In this document: positions 9,789 through 21,059 of the stretch, piece by piece
Numbering within the stretch: the first letter of the stretch is position 1
Layout: every line of letters begins with the position of its first letter
Assembly: GCA_015179125.1 (NCBI GenBank)
Contig: WHVA01000084.1
Span: 1 to 64,000 of the forward strand
Reading direction: 5' to 3'
DNA: 64,000 bases
DNA from: Gautieria morchelliformis
Lineage: Eukaryota; Basidiomycota; Agaricomycetes; Gomphales; Gomphaceae
Program-made: the position numbers and the translations under genes
Notes under the pieces: model-generated
What the model was told of the DNA's origin: nothing
What the model saw: only the letters and a program-made list of their open reading frames with translations
Database searches by the model: none

Positions 9789-10971
9789 AGTAGAGTTTGT
9801 TGCGGTATTTTTGTGTGAACATAGAAACATTTTTTTTAAATTTTTTTTTAAATTTTTCGCTTTTTGAAACTCTAGGTGGTGGCCTAAGCCTTAGGCCCCT
9901 TCGGGGCTTCGTGTGAATGTAGGCGAACTTGTGCGAAGGGGGCCGAAGTAATCGCCGAGATTCTCGAATGTCAGAGTTGTGAGAATGTGTCCACTGCCCA
10001 AGCACCATCCCCCCCTTTATGGTACACGTCGCCCCAATGGGAAAAATGCGTGGGGATGGTTTGGGACGCTGTTGGAAGGCAGAACGGTTCGCTATCCATG
10101 TTGCACGTCTGGTGAAAGGGCCAAGGGGTAATAGAGTGGTCCAATCGCCGTGTTTGGGGCGTAACCCAAGAATAGCGGGGACAAGTATAAAGCAGCGATA
10201 TGGAGGACTCGGTAGAGTGATGCTCGATAGGCTTTTTGCTGAGGTAGCAAATAGTTTGCCGTCCATGTTGAATGTCTGTGCGAAAACAGGAAGATTCGGG
10301 ATAGGAAAGGGCGAAGAAAGAAACGACACCTGGGGGAAGGGCCAAGGTGTAATAGAGTGGTCCAATCGCCGTGTTCGCGGCGTAACCCAAGGATAGCAGG
10401 GACGAGTATAAAGCAGTGATATGGAGGACTCGGTAGAGTGATGCTCGATAGGCTTTCGCTGAGGTAGCGAATAGTTTGCCGTCCATGTCGAACGTCTGTG
10501 TGAAAACAGGAAGATTCGGGATAGGAAAGGGCGAAGAAAGAAACGACACCTAGTGGAAGGGCCAAGGTGTAATAGAGTGGTCCAATCGCCGTGTTCGGGG
10601 CATGACCCAAGGATAGTGGGGACGAGTTTTCGGAATGTGTGTTGAAGGTAACTAAAGAGTGTTATGTGGTGAAAATATCTATCGAAGTGGAGTTTGCTGA
10701 ATAAGATGAAGATCTACGTGTTCGGCGAACGAGACAAGTAGTGGCTAGTGTGCTAACAAGGAGAAGGAGACATCGTTCGAGAATTGGGGCGGTGAATTTT
10801 GAGAACTAGGGTGAGAGGGGAAGGCATCGGAGACTGAGAAGGTGTACATGGATGGGGAGAGATGAAGGGGACAGGATATTCGAAGCGAACAGATATGGGG
10901 ATTCGTACAGAGTGGGTAAGGTCGTCGGGAGTAAAACGATCCATTCTTAACACCACAGAGGGATCGCGAGC
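9789..10971 (-). other. A1 linker between opposite-strand gene and Gag
   Basis: The linker begins with T- and A-runs beyond the zinc-cluster gene stop. A purine tract is visible near 10010 on the minus strand (GTACCATAAAGGGGGG), followed by the 220-bp repeats and a stretch homologous to the post-Gag region of A2 and A3. In A2 the equivalent stretch carries a protease motif; here I see none intact. Confidence 0.5.
9980..10640 (-). repeat. 220-bp tandem repeat, about 3 units (A1)
   Basis: A unit containing (minus strand) TATCGCTGCTTTATACTYGT followed by CCCCGCTATCCTTGGGTTA recurs with a period of about 221 bp; landmark positions are 10185 and 10406, and a third partial unit ends near 10630. 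The same array with the same period is present in A2 and A3, so it is a stable part of the element and not a local accident. Confidence 0.85.
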
Positions 10972-13100
10972 TTAGTCTTCCGCGGGAAAGCTTTTGCTAT
11001 CTTCGGGAACCTCTTCGAGAATCGCATCCTGAGGGTCGCCTTCGAGAGTGAAGATAGCTCTGCCAGTGGTTGAGGCAGACTCTTGAAAGCGGCACCCCTT
11101 CGTGTGATGTGTGGGGGGTTCGCCGCAATAAGGGCAAAGGCCTTTGGTTTTTCGTCGCTCTTTCTCGGCTTCAGTCAGACGTCTGGTAGCATCGAGGATG
11201 CCGGAAAGATCTTCTGTTCGTCAGGCTTGGCTGCGGCAGAGGGTCTGGGTTGAGCGTTAGCACATGGCGTAGAAGAAGGTTTGGAAGAGGAAGGGGGACG
11301 AATAGAGGTTGTAATCTGCTTTTCGCCTTGGCGCTCCCAGTAGCAATTGTCAATGCGAAGGGCCTGACGTTTGAGATCGTCGAGGCTTTCAGGACGTTTG
11401 TAGGAGAGCATGTGGTCTTTGGTGTGCTCGGCGAGGCTGTTGTAGAAAGCGTCGTAAAGGGCGGCATCGTTCCACTCGATGTAAGAGGACAACTCAGCGA
11501 ATGTGGTCATGTGGCGATTGACACGATGGGTGTAGAGCATCTTGAGCCTGCGAATGGCTCGCTCAGATACCTGGATGATGTCGGCCTGACCGAAAAGTCG
11601 ATCAAGTTCGTTGACAAAGATAAGCCAGTTGCTCCGAATGGGAGGTTCTGGGAACTGAATGAGAAAAGGTTGCCACCAAATCAAGGCAATGTCGCTGAGG
11701 TAGGATGCTGTGTAGGAGACTCGCTGTCGCTCCTGCTGGAACTTTTGGGGCTTGTTGTCGAAGACCATAATACAACTAGCGATGAATGTTCGGAGAAGGC
11801 GGGGTTCTTTCCCTGTGAATTTGTCAGGTTTCGCAGCATCGGAGTCACCATCAGGGGCGGCCTGAGGGTAGGCGAAAGGAAAGGGATAATAGGGAGTCCA
11901 CGGGAACCCTGGTTGCGGCCAAGGCCCTCCACCAAAGGGCGGAGGTGGGCCAGGAGGTCCGGGGGGCCCGGGTGGCCTGGGTGGCCCGGGAGGCCCGATC
12001 GGAGGCACCCCGAAATAGGGAAATGGTGGCCCGAGAGGTGGTGGAGGAGGCGGTGCAGGCCCGCCAGGTGGGGCAGGAATCTGAACCGGGGGCTGTTGCG
12101 GGGGAGGTTGTCCCGCGAAGGGGAGAGGTTGTCCCGTGAATGGAAGAGGCACAGGCCCGCCAGGTGGGGCAGGAATCTGGGCTGGAGGTTGGTACAGGGG
12201 AGGTTGTCCCACAAATGGGTGAGGTTGCCCTGCGAATAGAGGCGGGGCACTGCTGAAAGGCAAAGCATTCGGCTCATAATAGGGCACGCCAGTAACGGGA
12301 TAGCCAAGATGTTACTTGGGCGCAGGGTCAGCGTGATGTCCCTGGTCTGCCAAAGGTGCCTCGCGAGGGGGAGTAGGTTGAGGGCTGACTCGAGTATGGT
12401 TGCTATGTACCGAATGGTGAAGACTGCGAAGAGCCTGTGAAGAGTGCGAAGAAGCATGTGAGTGATGCGAATGAGATGAATAATTGTGCGAAGCGGGTGT
12501 GTGAGCCCGAGATTCTGCGTGTACAGGGGTGGTGTGCCTAGAATTGAGAGGAGATGTAGGCTGGGGGTTAAGAGGACTCTGGGCGTAGTGCACGCCGAGA
12601 AAAGGGTTCGGAGTGTGACTAGGCGAAGCAGGTGGCAAGTGGGGTCGTGCAAAGGCCGATTGTAATCGGAGTCCTGAAGCACCGGCAATCCGAGGGAGCC
12701 TAGAAGGATAAGGTTCTTGAAATGTGCTAGGGTTCTGTGGGCGACCGCTGGGCGAATTAGGGGCGAATAAGCGGTGTAAAGAATCGGCACTGGGCCTATG
12801 ACTAGATATGGGAGTGCTGGCTAAAAGTGGTCGCTGAGGGGAGAAGTGCTGTTCGCCTGGAGTCAGCTGCCGTTGAACGTCGAAAAGAGGCGGTGATGCG
12901 TGTTCGGGGACCGGGTGGTATGGTGTAGGCTGAGATGCAGACATGGCGATGAGGCGGGAGAAAGGGATGATGTCCTCTGTGGGTTTTTGCAAAGGGAATG
13001 AGGCGGAAGCTGCTCACCTCTGGAGTGGTGCTGGAGTAGGAACTGGACCTGTCGAGCGGGTTCTATGGACAACAGGGTTTTCTTGTTGTGTAGATGACAT
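10972..13100 (-). pseudogene. gag: Ty3/gypsy Gag of element A1
   Basis: The start ATG is at 13100 (MSSTQQEN-like) and the frame ends at TAA 10974-10972. Order: a Ser/His/Pro-rich N-terminus; proline repeats of the type IPAPPGGPVPLPF; a collagen-like Gly-Pro-Pro run; the Retrotrans_gag core (DKFTGKEPRLLRTFIASCIM, ALIWWQPFLI, AFYNSLAEHTKDHMLSYKRP); and a zinc-knuckle-like CPYCGEPPTHHTKGC. Three lesions are visible against A3: an AGG-CGA context turned to TGA near 13010, a CAA turned to TAA near 12312, and a 1-bp deletion near 11205 that shifts the C-terminus. Two of the three are C-to-T. It would form the particle capsid if repaired in trans. Confidence 0.85.
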
Positions 13101-13146
13101 GAAAAATAGGGTAATGCTTTGACTGTAGCTGTTAGTTCAATTATAC

Positions 13147-14419
13147 GGTCAAGATTGGTTTTTAGGCATTAATATCGTGTATTAGTGAACACAGAGAATG
13201 CCCGAATACCTTGTGCGAATAAGTATGCCGTTCAGCGAATAGGTGAACCAATGAATGTTCACAAGGTAAGAGAGTTGCCCGAATGGGGCTCACCCTATCT
13301 ACAGTCATAGCGAAATAGCCCGTGGCACTTGACGATGTAACGTGCAAGGTCTCACGGAAGGGCTGTCTAAGTCTCGACAATCCCTTCGCTGGCGAAGGTG
13401 CTCCTTCGGAGCCCTCCGCCAACAGCACAGAAAATGGTTCGAAGGCTAAGGTAATGAAGATGAAGTATGAGAACTCACCAGTGGCGCCTAAGTCCTCTGC
13501 TAGTCGAAGATGGAAATCCCCAAGAGAAGGCTTAAGACGATGACCACAGCGAGGTCAAAGCTGCACAAGATGAACGACGTATGATAATTGAACTGGGGAA
13601 TATACATGCGAATGTAAACTACTTATATCGAATGCTCGTAAGGTATCAGCGAACAGGAAAGAGGCCATCACGAGTCAGGGTTGGATAGGGGTGCGCAGTC
13701 ATGATACAACATAGATGGAATAAACATACAATAGAATGAGAGAAGAGGGAGAACATGAAACGACAGAGAGTGAAGGTGGCGAAGACACCTGTGTACGAAA
13801 TCATGTCTTGGGGCCCGCATATACACTGCCCTGCACGGGTTCTTCATCTACTGGGTTGATCCCACACGACCTACGGGTAGGACGTCCCACGAATGCACCC
13901 TGCTCATATGAACACCAAAAGGGGGTTGGATCGAGACGCTGATGGAGTTACTGATGAGCCATCATGCTGGATAGGGATGTCGATCGTGATTTGATGGTGT
14001 GCCTGTTGGCGAATGATGCGAGCAGCGAATGATCGTTTGGCGAAATGCAAGGAAGGGCGAACAGAGGTGACATAGAGGAGGAGAGGTCGAGGTGGAGGGC
14101 GAAGCCGAGCAAACACTGGGGAGGAGTAGCGAAAGGGGAAATGGGGATAACAAGGTGCAGGAAATACACAGGTCATGACAATCCAATTACCAGAACACCA
14201 TCGTAAGAGGGTCGAGCAGAGGAGGTGGTAGACCCAGCGATGACTGCCAAGTCAGTCCAAAGACGTCGATCGTGCGTTTGGCGGCGTGGCTATGGTAATT
14301 GGCATGAACAGCGAGAATCGGTTGCCGAACACGACAATGGCGATCGGAACGATCATGGAAATGGGGTGAGAAATGGCAGCACAGAGTACCTGAGTATGAG
14401 AAATAAACGCATCATGAAA
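13147..14419 (-). mobile_element. LTR of element A1 (5' LTR, minus strand)
   Basis: The 1.27-kb LTR runs on the minus strand from about 14419 (start degraded to TTTCATGATGCG) to 13147 (CCAATCTTGACC). It contains the TATAAGTA box and the GGCGAAGG...CCTTCGCC hairpin region shared by all A LTRs. Right of it lies unrelated transposase sequence. Confidence 0.85.
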
Positions 14420-15190
14420 TCTACCTTGCTTTACTACTTGTTTCACAAATAGTGTATTGGCTCCATCAAGAGCCATACGATCTGCCTTATCCATCTTATC
14501 TCTTAAGTTCATTTCTGTGAACATTGCTCCATCAGAGTGGCTACATGGCAATGAATCAGAAACAAACAAAGCCATCTCATGAAAATCAATAATTACTTGA
14601 GTTCTCATTCCAGAATTTCTGTGTTTATGTGACCATTGTACTTTAGATGATCTTCCTATTTCTGTTCCTCTTGTGTCATGACCATCAAATAATAAAGTTA
14701 TTGTGTTGAATAGTTCTTCCTTATTATTATCCTTTGCAGATAATATTCTAATCCTTATGTTGGAAACATATGAGCCAACAAATCAATGACTTTGTCATTT
14801 AAGTCATTATTAAGGTCCTTTTCATGTCCAAAAAACTCTGATGGATCGCATGAAAAGTACTCCCAGGTATAAATCTGTTCATATCATCAAATGTACAACC
14901 TTCAAGCAGATCATGGAGTATTGATAGTCCCTTCTCTACATTTCGATATGGACCTGGGTGGTGCTTGAATGGAACAACACTACTAGGAAGAAGCACACTG
15001 GTATTGGTCCAAGTTTCTCTAATACTCTTTTTTTGATGAGATCTATTTCAGAAACAGGTTTTAGTCCTGTTCGATTAAATTTAGTTGGCTTCAACAAAGG
15101 CCATTTTTCATCACAAAACCCCCAATGTTCATCCATCAACATTTGATATTCTTCAAGGAGTGACTCATTCATTATAAAGGAAAGTTCTCA
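14420..15190 (-). pseudogene. DDE-superfamily transposase relic
   Basis: Three overlapping minus-strand frames form one decayed gene. About 15172-14950 reads MNESLLEEYQMLMDEHWGFC and KRVLEKLGPIPVC. About 14940-14800 reads LLEGCTFDDMNRFIPGSTFH. About 14780-14420 reads TITLLFDGHDTRGTEIGRSS, IIDFHEMALFVSDSLPC and DKADRMALDGANTLF. The FDGHDTRG and ALDG segments resemble the first and second Asp regions of IS5/PIF-type (DDE_Tnp_4) transposases. At least two frameshifts and stops are present, and the C-terminus is cut by the A1 LTR at 14419. It could be the source type for MITEs like that at 6515, but I cannot show a link. Confidence 0.6.
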
Positions 15191-15501
15191 GCTACAACTA
15201 TGAGTCGGAAAAAGGAGTGTTGTATAGTTGATTTCGTTGATAAGATGACGACTTTATATATTTCGATTTTATATTGCATTCACTATTCAACTCTCTAAAT
15301 AAAACCATAAACAACATAAAGGGAATATAGAATTTTACTGGAATTATATGCTCAACTATTGGTCTACCTTCCACAATAAGTGATGACATATACACTAATA
15401 GATAGAGATAAATCAATCAAACCAAACTTTGTAGTTAGCAAGCACGATTATAATAACAGTCTTTGTGATGATATGTAATTTAAACAACAGTGCTAGCAAT
15501 G
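15191..15501. other. AT-rich flank, no supported gene
   Basis: The stretch holds only short ORFs without motifs (for example 15198-15416 on the minus strand). It forms the left flank of the 6.2-kb inverted-repeat unit. Confidence 0.4.
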
Positions 15502-16066
15502 GAGGATGTTCACATTGACAACAATGTATAATCTTCTAGGATATATTAGATATCTTTTAAAATATCAACCCTAACCAAATTCATAATCCATCATTTTGAG
15601 CAACTTGTATATTGTGGACATCCTAAATTTTTTTGAATGTTCTGATATTTTAAAAATATGGTTGTATGTGCTAAAGCATGATGTGTATTGATATAACAGA
15701 GCAATTTCAGAGAGGATGTGGATGACTATATATTAAAAGTATATATGAAACATGTTAGATGTACAATCACAGAATATAAAAGCAAGTATGGACAATACCT
15801 GTACTATATTATTATATATGGTTGATAGATCCGATTAGAAGATATGTTTAAAATAATATGCATGTATAGTACAAAGATATATAACTATTCAAGTTTAGAC
15901 AATGGGGTATACACCCTTTCCTGGGGGAGAAGCAGACAGTGAGAAAGAACTTTAGGGCTAGGATTAAGCATGCCTTACAATTTCTGGCGACTGCCTCAAT
16001 TTTTATATATTTTATGAAATATAGATTAGCCAAGCTATATATACATATATATGACATTTATAAACA
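15502..16066 (+). repeat. left terminal inverted repeat of the 6.2-kb unit
   Basis: It pairs with 21060-21714 on the other strand. Shared blocks include GGTATACACCCTTTCCTGGG, GGTTGTATGTGCTAAAGCAT and CAACAATGTATAATCTTCTA (with mismatches in the partner). No ORF is convincing. Confidence 0.85.
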
Positions 16067-16179
16067 TCCTCCAATGACAAGGACCTAGTTGACAATTTAA
16101 TTATAAAACCAGATTAGTGTCTAATTTGAGTTAGTATTGAAAATTGATTCTGTGAAATTGTAAATTGGGTCTAGTAGCC

Positions 16180-17797
16180 ATGGAAGTCCAGATTGTCAAG
16201 CTCTCTAAAAGGATTGACAGAATCACAGAATGGATAGATGAGATAATATCAAATCTCAAACAGATATCTACAGAACAACATAGAGAGATTATAGAATTAA
16301 GAGAGCAGATCAACAATAATAAGCATGTAGGATTGTGAATTAGAAAGATTGCTGGATGTTGTATGTTTTATGATTCACAAGATAATTGCTATAGTCTAGA
16401 AGATATGGATGTCTTTATAGATGAAAAACCTTGCAAGTTGTCTACAGTGTACCGTAAAAGGAAGACCTGGTATCATATGAGATCGTAGATAATCAAATAA
16501 ATTTTATGACAAAACAACACAACAAACCAGAACCAATAAAGTTACCACCGGTTCTCGCTCAAAAGGAATCTCAGCTTATTGAAAAAGAAATAAGCAGTAG
16601 AAACATTAAATTTGATATCAAAAATATCACAGAAAATTGTAGGGTATATAATTCTGAAGATAATTACTTTGAGTTAGCAGAAATGGATGTATTTATGGAT
16701 GGAGAAGAAATATCCCCTTTAACAGCATATGATGAAGAGGATGATCTAGTATCATATGAGGTCAATGATAATAATCAAATAAATTTGCTAACAGCAAAAC
16801 CAGATAAATTGGATCGTGCTAGATATATCAAAGGAATCACACCAAGTTGTAGAATACACGATTCAGAAGGGAATTACTATGAGTTAGCAGACATGGATGC
16901 ATATATGGATGGAAAAAAAGTATCCATTTTAACAGCATATTATGCACATAAATATCTGGTATCATGTGAGGTCAATGATAATAATCAAATAAACCTCCTG
17001 ACAAACAAGATAAGAACCGTACAAAGGATACTTTGGTAAATAAGTCTCTTCAAAGGAGTAAAACTAGATCAAAACCAGATAAGAAACCAAAGCAATCTAC
17101 TCCTGATGAGATCTCAATATTTTATACTCTTGATGAGAAAGAAATCATTTGGGGAAACATTAAATTTGATATCAACAATATCACAGAAAATTGTAGGGTA
17201 TATAATTCAGCAGATAATTACTTTGAGTTAGCAGACATGGATGTATTTATGGATGGAGAAGAAATATCCCCTTTAACAGCATATGATGAAGAGGATGATC
17301 TAGTATCATATGAGGTCAATGATAATAATCAAATAAATTTGCTGACAGAACAACCAGATAAATCACATCATGCTAGAGATATCAAAAGAATCTCAGCAAG
17401 TTGTAGAATACACGATTCGGAAGATAGTTATTATGAGTTGGCAGATATGGATGTATATATAGATAGAAAAGAAGTATCCATTTTAACAGCATATCTTAGA
17501 CGTAATTATCTAGTATCATATCAGGTAATCAATGATCAGAATCAAATAAACCTCCTAACAAAACAACAAGATAAGAATAGTACAAAGGATAGTTTGGTAA
17601 ATAAGTCTCCTCAAATGAGTAAAACTAGATCAAAACCAGATAAGCAATCAAAACTAGCTGAGATCTGAACATTTGATACTCTTGATGAGAAAGGAAATAT
17701 CGATACTCGATCGATATTTGAGATTGATGATGAGATATGCAAGCAGAATAGGTTAGATTCCAATAATGAGAGATCAATGTTATATTCTTCAGGATAG
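16180..17797 (+). pseudogene. coiled-coil plus five-repeat protein, decayed
   Basis: An ATG at 16180 opens a 52-residue amphipathic stretch (VKLSKRIDRITEWIDEIISN) up to an in-frame TGA (16336-16338). The same frame continues into a first repeat (CMFYDSQDNCYSLEDMDVFI), then shifts near 16480. Two long open frames follow (16506-17039 and 17033-17668), overlapping by 7 bp and offset, and a TGA at 17666-17668 is followed by 43 open codons to 17797. The repeat is about 50 residues: a Cys-Arg-x-(Y/H)-(N/D)-S start, YFELADMDVFMDG in the middle and NDNNQINLLT at the end. Five copies lie near 16360, 16640, 16845, 17190 and 17400. They are similar enough at DNA level to suggest recent duplication. No domain family is recognised. 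Confidence 0.55.
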
Positions 17798-18344
17798 GTG
17801 CCCACCAATAATCCTAGAAGATGAGGTATTGTGACCTCTACATTTGTGAGTCATAGAACCTTGTCCATCCATTGATATAAAAATTTGGAACAGCATATAA
17901 GCTGAAGTTCCAAATGACCCATAGGGTATAAAGACATAAGATGGTATTATTATCATGGAATCTGAATCCACTCTCCTCTTTAACTGGGAAGTTGAATTTA
18001 AATCCTATTAGATTGATGAATTATGTATCATACATGTTTGTTTCTAAATACTAATTCAAGTACTGGAATTATCATCATATTCCATGGTAAATATTACTGT
18101 AGGATATATGAATGTATTTCTACCAAAATCAGAGCTTATAATGTTTGAGATAGAATAAAGTATAATTACTAGTCATTGTTATCTACTCATGAAAGTGAAT
18201 GTATTGGTTATATAAGTCATTCTATATGAAGGATATGTAGTAAGAGTAAAAATCATAATATTTAGCAATGTTTCTATTAAGATTCTTGATGATAAATATC
18301 AAGACTGTAGAAACTAAACTTTTAAACAAAGCTGGTACACTATC
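17798..18344. other. AT-rich spacer inside the 6.2-kb unit
   Basis: No credible ORF is present. The spacer lies between two convergent genes and shows no terminator-like dyad that I can point to. Confidence 0.4.
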
Positions 18345-19078
18345 TTATGACTCATAGATTACCTCACCAAGTTGTAAAACATAATAGACCAAATAGTCTG
18401 TAATACTTTCGAGTATATGTTTAAACATATATTTGACAATGTCACAGACCTCTAATGGATCTTCTGTGATTTTTATACCAAATGGTTTATATAAAATCAG
18501 AGGGGTTCGACCTCTTATTTCTATATTTGTTGTTTTGTAAACCTTCATCCTTCCATCTTGTAGTACAAGTATACCATAGACTGTGATTTTTTCCTGTGAT
18601 TGAGAATAATACATTGTAGAATATAATGCAAACATCATACCCCTTAATAAACTATTATATATACAGGATTCATTACATTTATCGTACGCTACAAGTAAAG
18701 GATACTTTCTTTTACCACTTGATATTACCCTTGCAATCCTGATACAATGGGAATCAGGACTTAACACCCATTGTAAAATCATAAAATATGAGATACTCCT
18801 TATTATTAAATCATACAGCTCATCAGAACTATAGAGCTGTGGAAGGATAATGAGCTCTCCACTAGAAAATTCTGACCATTGTTCCAAGAAAAATTATTTG
18901 TTATCACAAATGAAGGTTTCTGTCTTTATTTTCAAACCTCCCATTTTAATGATAGACCTGTGGCCAATTGCCTTGATACCATCTGATTCAAAGGTTTGGG
19001 TGCCACCAAAAAAGGCAGATATCTTATGGACAATCTATTTTATAGCGAGCATCATCTCCTTCATCTATGTGAATTGAC
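18345..19078 (-). pseudogene. unrecognised gene inside the 6.2-kb unit
   Basis: The open part runs 18887-18345 (about 180 residues; SLLRGMMFALYSTMYYSQ, KITVYGILVLQDGRMKVYKT, EDPLEVCDIVKYMFKHILES). Upstream in the same direction the frame continues after a TAA as HKISAFFGGTQTFESDGIKA and IIKMGGLKIKTETFICDNK, and further up in another frame as LSIHIDEGDDARYKID. So the gene once began near 19078 and now has at least one stop and one shift. The alternating beta/alpha pattern would fit a nuclease-like fold, but no catalytic motif is secure. Confidence 0.45.
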
Positions 19079-20030
19079 AACTTTGTGAAATCAGTTTTTA
19101 TTTAGCATGTTGTTTAGTTCTAGTCATAACCTGGTAGAAATGCATTTATCTACATGCCCATAGTTGCTTAGTGTATAATCTTATGTCATTGTGTGATAAT
19201 AGGCACTAAACAAATATTATCTACAGCGCTAAGATACTCTTTACTATCAAACAAGGCCTTGCAAAAAGGTATGTTAATGAACTATAGATAAGAAAGAAAC
19301 CCTTACACATATCAGCAGACACCAACATATATACAGTAACTGAACATGACAGTGTCTTACTGTTTGATATTATTGCCGTTGGGTCACGTATTCCTCCACC
19401 TCATGAAAAGAGGACTACCATGATTTATAAGAAATGTCAGTCCAAGATTTTAGGTTCTTCATGCTGACTGATCTCATAATTAGCTACTTACAAGCTGAAA
19501 TATATAGCAAAAGGCATACAAAAAAGAGTCAAGTCTATTCTGCGACTGTAGATAATAATCATATGATTCTATGACTAATAGAGGGTAGGAGCTGAATCCT
19601 GTCAAAACAAAAAGTGAATACAAACTGAGTTTAATATAATATACAAGCTGGGTACAATGCCATATATCCCTACAGCAGGGGATCAAGTGACATTTAAACA
19701 TCCAGTGACTCAGAAGCAGATGAAGGGTGATGTTAAAGAAGTACTTGCCTGGGAAGAGCAATCATCATATATAAGAGAGTGAAAATCCCACCTTATATAA
19801 TGCTGCTGCCGGTATCTCTTCCTTTTGCAGCACTAATAGAAGTAGAAGATAATTGACAAGCTATTTATATACTAGAAAAGAATAAAATTGTCAGATTGGT
19901 GAGCTTTTAAAACCCTTTTTATAAAACTATATTTTTGTAAGGTGATAAGCTATATAAAATGTTATCACGATATGTATCATTTTTCAAATATATTGAATGA
20001 TAAGAGTAGAGTGTTTTGTAGAAGATAGAG
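19079..20030. other. spacer inside the 6.2-kb unit, one small ORF
   Basis: The stretch is mostly AT-rich without long frames. A 41-codon ORF with a normal ATG lies at 19657-19782 on the plus strand (MPYIPTAGDQVTFKHPVTQK, then an acidic end). It ends about 250 bp before the nuclease-like ORF and could be an upstream exon or a chance ORF. Confidence 0.3.
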
Positions 20031-20654
20031 ATGGATATAAAAGCTCTTTTGAGAACCTCTGTTGAAGTTGCTATAGACCAGTACACTAATTGCAATAACT
20101 TGGAGTGTTACTGGTATGCTCCTTGGACCATAATTCTCATGGGTTACTTTGCCAATACTATGATAATAACTCCTCAACATGCATTTGTTTATGCTGTTGA
20201 AAATAGAGATGGAGAGGATAATGTAAGACATTTAATCCCTGATTTTACTGTTACTAAATATACTAAGAATAATAATACTATAAATAGTACTACATTTTTA
20301 ATAGTGGAAATAAAAAGAAGTGTTAAAACTACAGAAGAACTTGAAAAGATCTTCAAGGATACTCAGAAGCAACTGATAAATCAGGTGACAGTACCATTCC
20401 TAGATACCAATTATGAGAGTGTATATGGTATAGCTGCTATAGGGGAATATTGGAGACTTATTAAATATAAAAATTTAAATCATAAGCAGAAACCCCCAAA
20501 ACCTAGAAGTTCTTGGGATAGTGAGAGTTATGGTAAAAAAGTGGAGGTAGTAAAAATAGTACAAGTATATGGACCATTTGATATTTACAGGGGTACATAT
20601 AAGGAGGATCTTGATAAGTTGAAAAAATTGGTTATGTGCTTAGAAACAAATTGA
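20031..20654 (+). CDS. PD-(D/E)XK nuclease-like protein
   Basis: This is a 207-residue uninterrupted ORF. Residues 69-72 read IPDF and residues 91-96 read IVEIKR, giving D71, E93 and K95 in the PD-(D/E)XK arrangement. A helix with KDTQKQLINQ follows at about 110-119, and a strand at about 127-144 ends in GEYWRLIKY. This order matches the restriction-endonuclease-like core. The N-terminal 50 residues are hydrophobic-aromatic and helical. It is followed 31 bp later by another open ORF on the same strand. It could act on the element's own ends or be a defence-type nuclease; both are inference. It is the best-preserved ORF of the unit. Confidence 0.6.
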   Translation: MDIKALLRTSVEVAIDQYTNCNNLECYWYAPWTIILMGYFANTMIITPQHAFVYAVENRDGEDNVRHLIPDFTVTKYTKNNNTINSTTFLIVEIKRSVKTTEELEKIFKDTQKQLINQVTVPFLDTNYESVYGIAAIGEYWRLIKYKNLNHKQKPPKPRSSWDSESYGKKVEVVKIVQVYGPFDIYRGTYKEDLDKLKKLVMCLETN

Positions 20655-20685
20655 TATACCTACAATTCTTTAAAGGATATTAGAT

Positions 20686-21033
20686 ATGTACTTCAGGACT
20701 CTAGTAGGATGGAAGGTAACAGAAGAAAAGATGGTGGAGCAATGTACTAGATTAAGAATGAAAGATGTTGAAAATGATTCCAATTATCTCAGTAAGCTAG
20801 TTGGAGTTATAAAAGGCCTTGATTGTCCTGTCGATATCTCTTTAGAAAGACAAGAAGACAGACAAGAAAAAGGTAAAGATATCCCTTTTATATTGACAAT
20901 ATATGAAGGTCCCAAAGGAAAAGGAGAAATAGATATGAATAAGATACTAAGTACATTTCCTGACATATTTGAAACAATAAAAAGAGATCTTGGAATAAAA
21001 GGCAAACCTCAATTCTTTTTAGGAGAGCCTTAG
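20686..21033 (+). CDS. hypothetical protein downstream of the nuclease-like ORF
   Basis: This is a 115-residue intact ORF with ATG at 20686. It is charged, with a central helix (MVEQCTRLRMKDVENDSNYL), a Lys/Glu-rich loop and a C-terminal helix (STFPDIFETIKRDLGIKG). It starts 31 bp after the stop of the nuclease-like ORF. It could be a separate gene or a second exon if a short intron removes the stop; I saw no clear GT-AG pair. No family recognised. Confidence 0.45.
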   Translation: MYFRTLVGWKVTEEKMVEQCTRLRMKDVENDSNYLSKLVGVIKGLDCPVDISLERQEDRQEKGKDIPFILTIYEGPKGKGEIDMNKILSTFPDIFETIKRDLGIKGKPQFFLGEP

Positions 21034-21059
21034 AATATAGTATTCATAATTTTTAAAAT

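Larger units (their letters stand above)
9134..14419 (-). mobile_element. LTR element A, copy A1 (Gag, tandem repeats, opposite-strand gene, no pol)
   Basis: Reading right to left, the copy has a 1.27-kb LTR (14419-13147), Gag (13100-10972), a linker with 220-bp repeats, and the zinc-cluster gene on the opposite strand. Homology to copy A3 is clear from the start of the shared exon (KHGYPEHAYLLGW, about 9134) to the LTR. No reverse transcriptase, RNase H or integrase lies between Gag and the repeats. The second LTR expected to the left is absent, so A1 is truncated or rearranged there. Confidence 0.8.

Noticed and set aside
9980-10640. Regular 220-bp repeats considered as a CRISPR array
   Set aside because: Units are contiguous without spacers, long, and in a fungal retroelement.
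11250-12239. Long plus-strand ORF opposite A1 Gag, and similar frames opposite A2 and A3 Gag
   Set aside because: Mirror of the proline-rich Gag region; Gly/Pro composition follows from the complementary strand.
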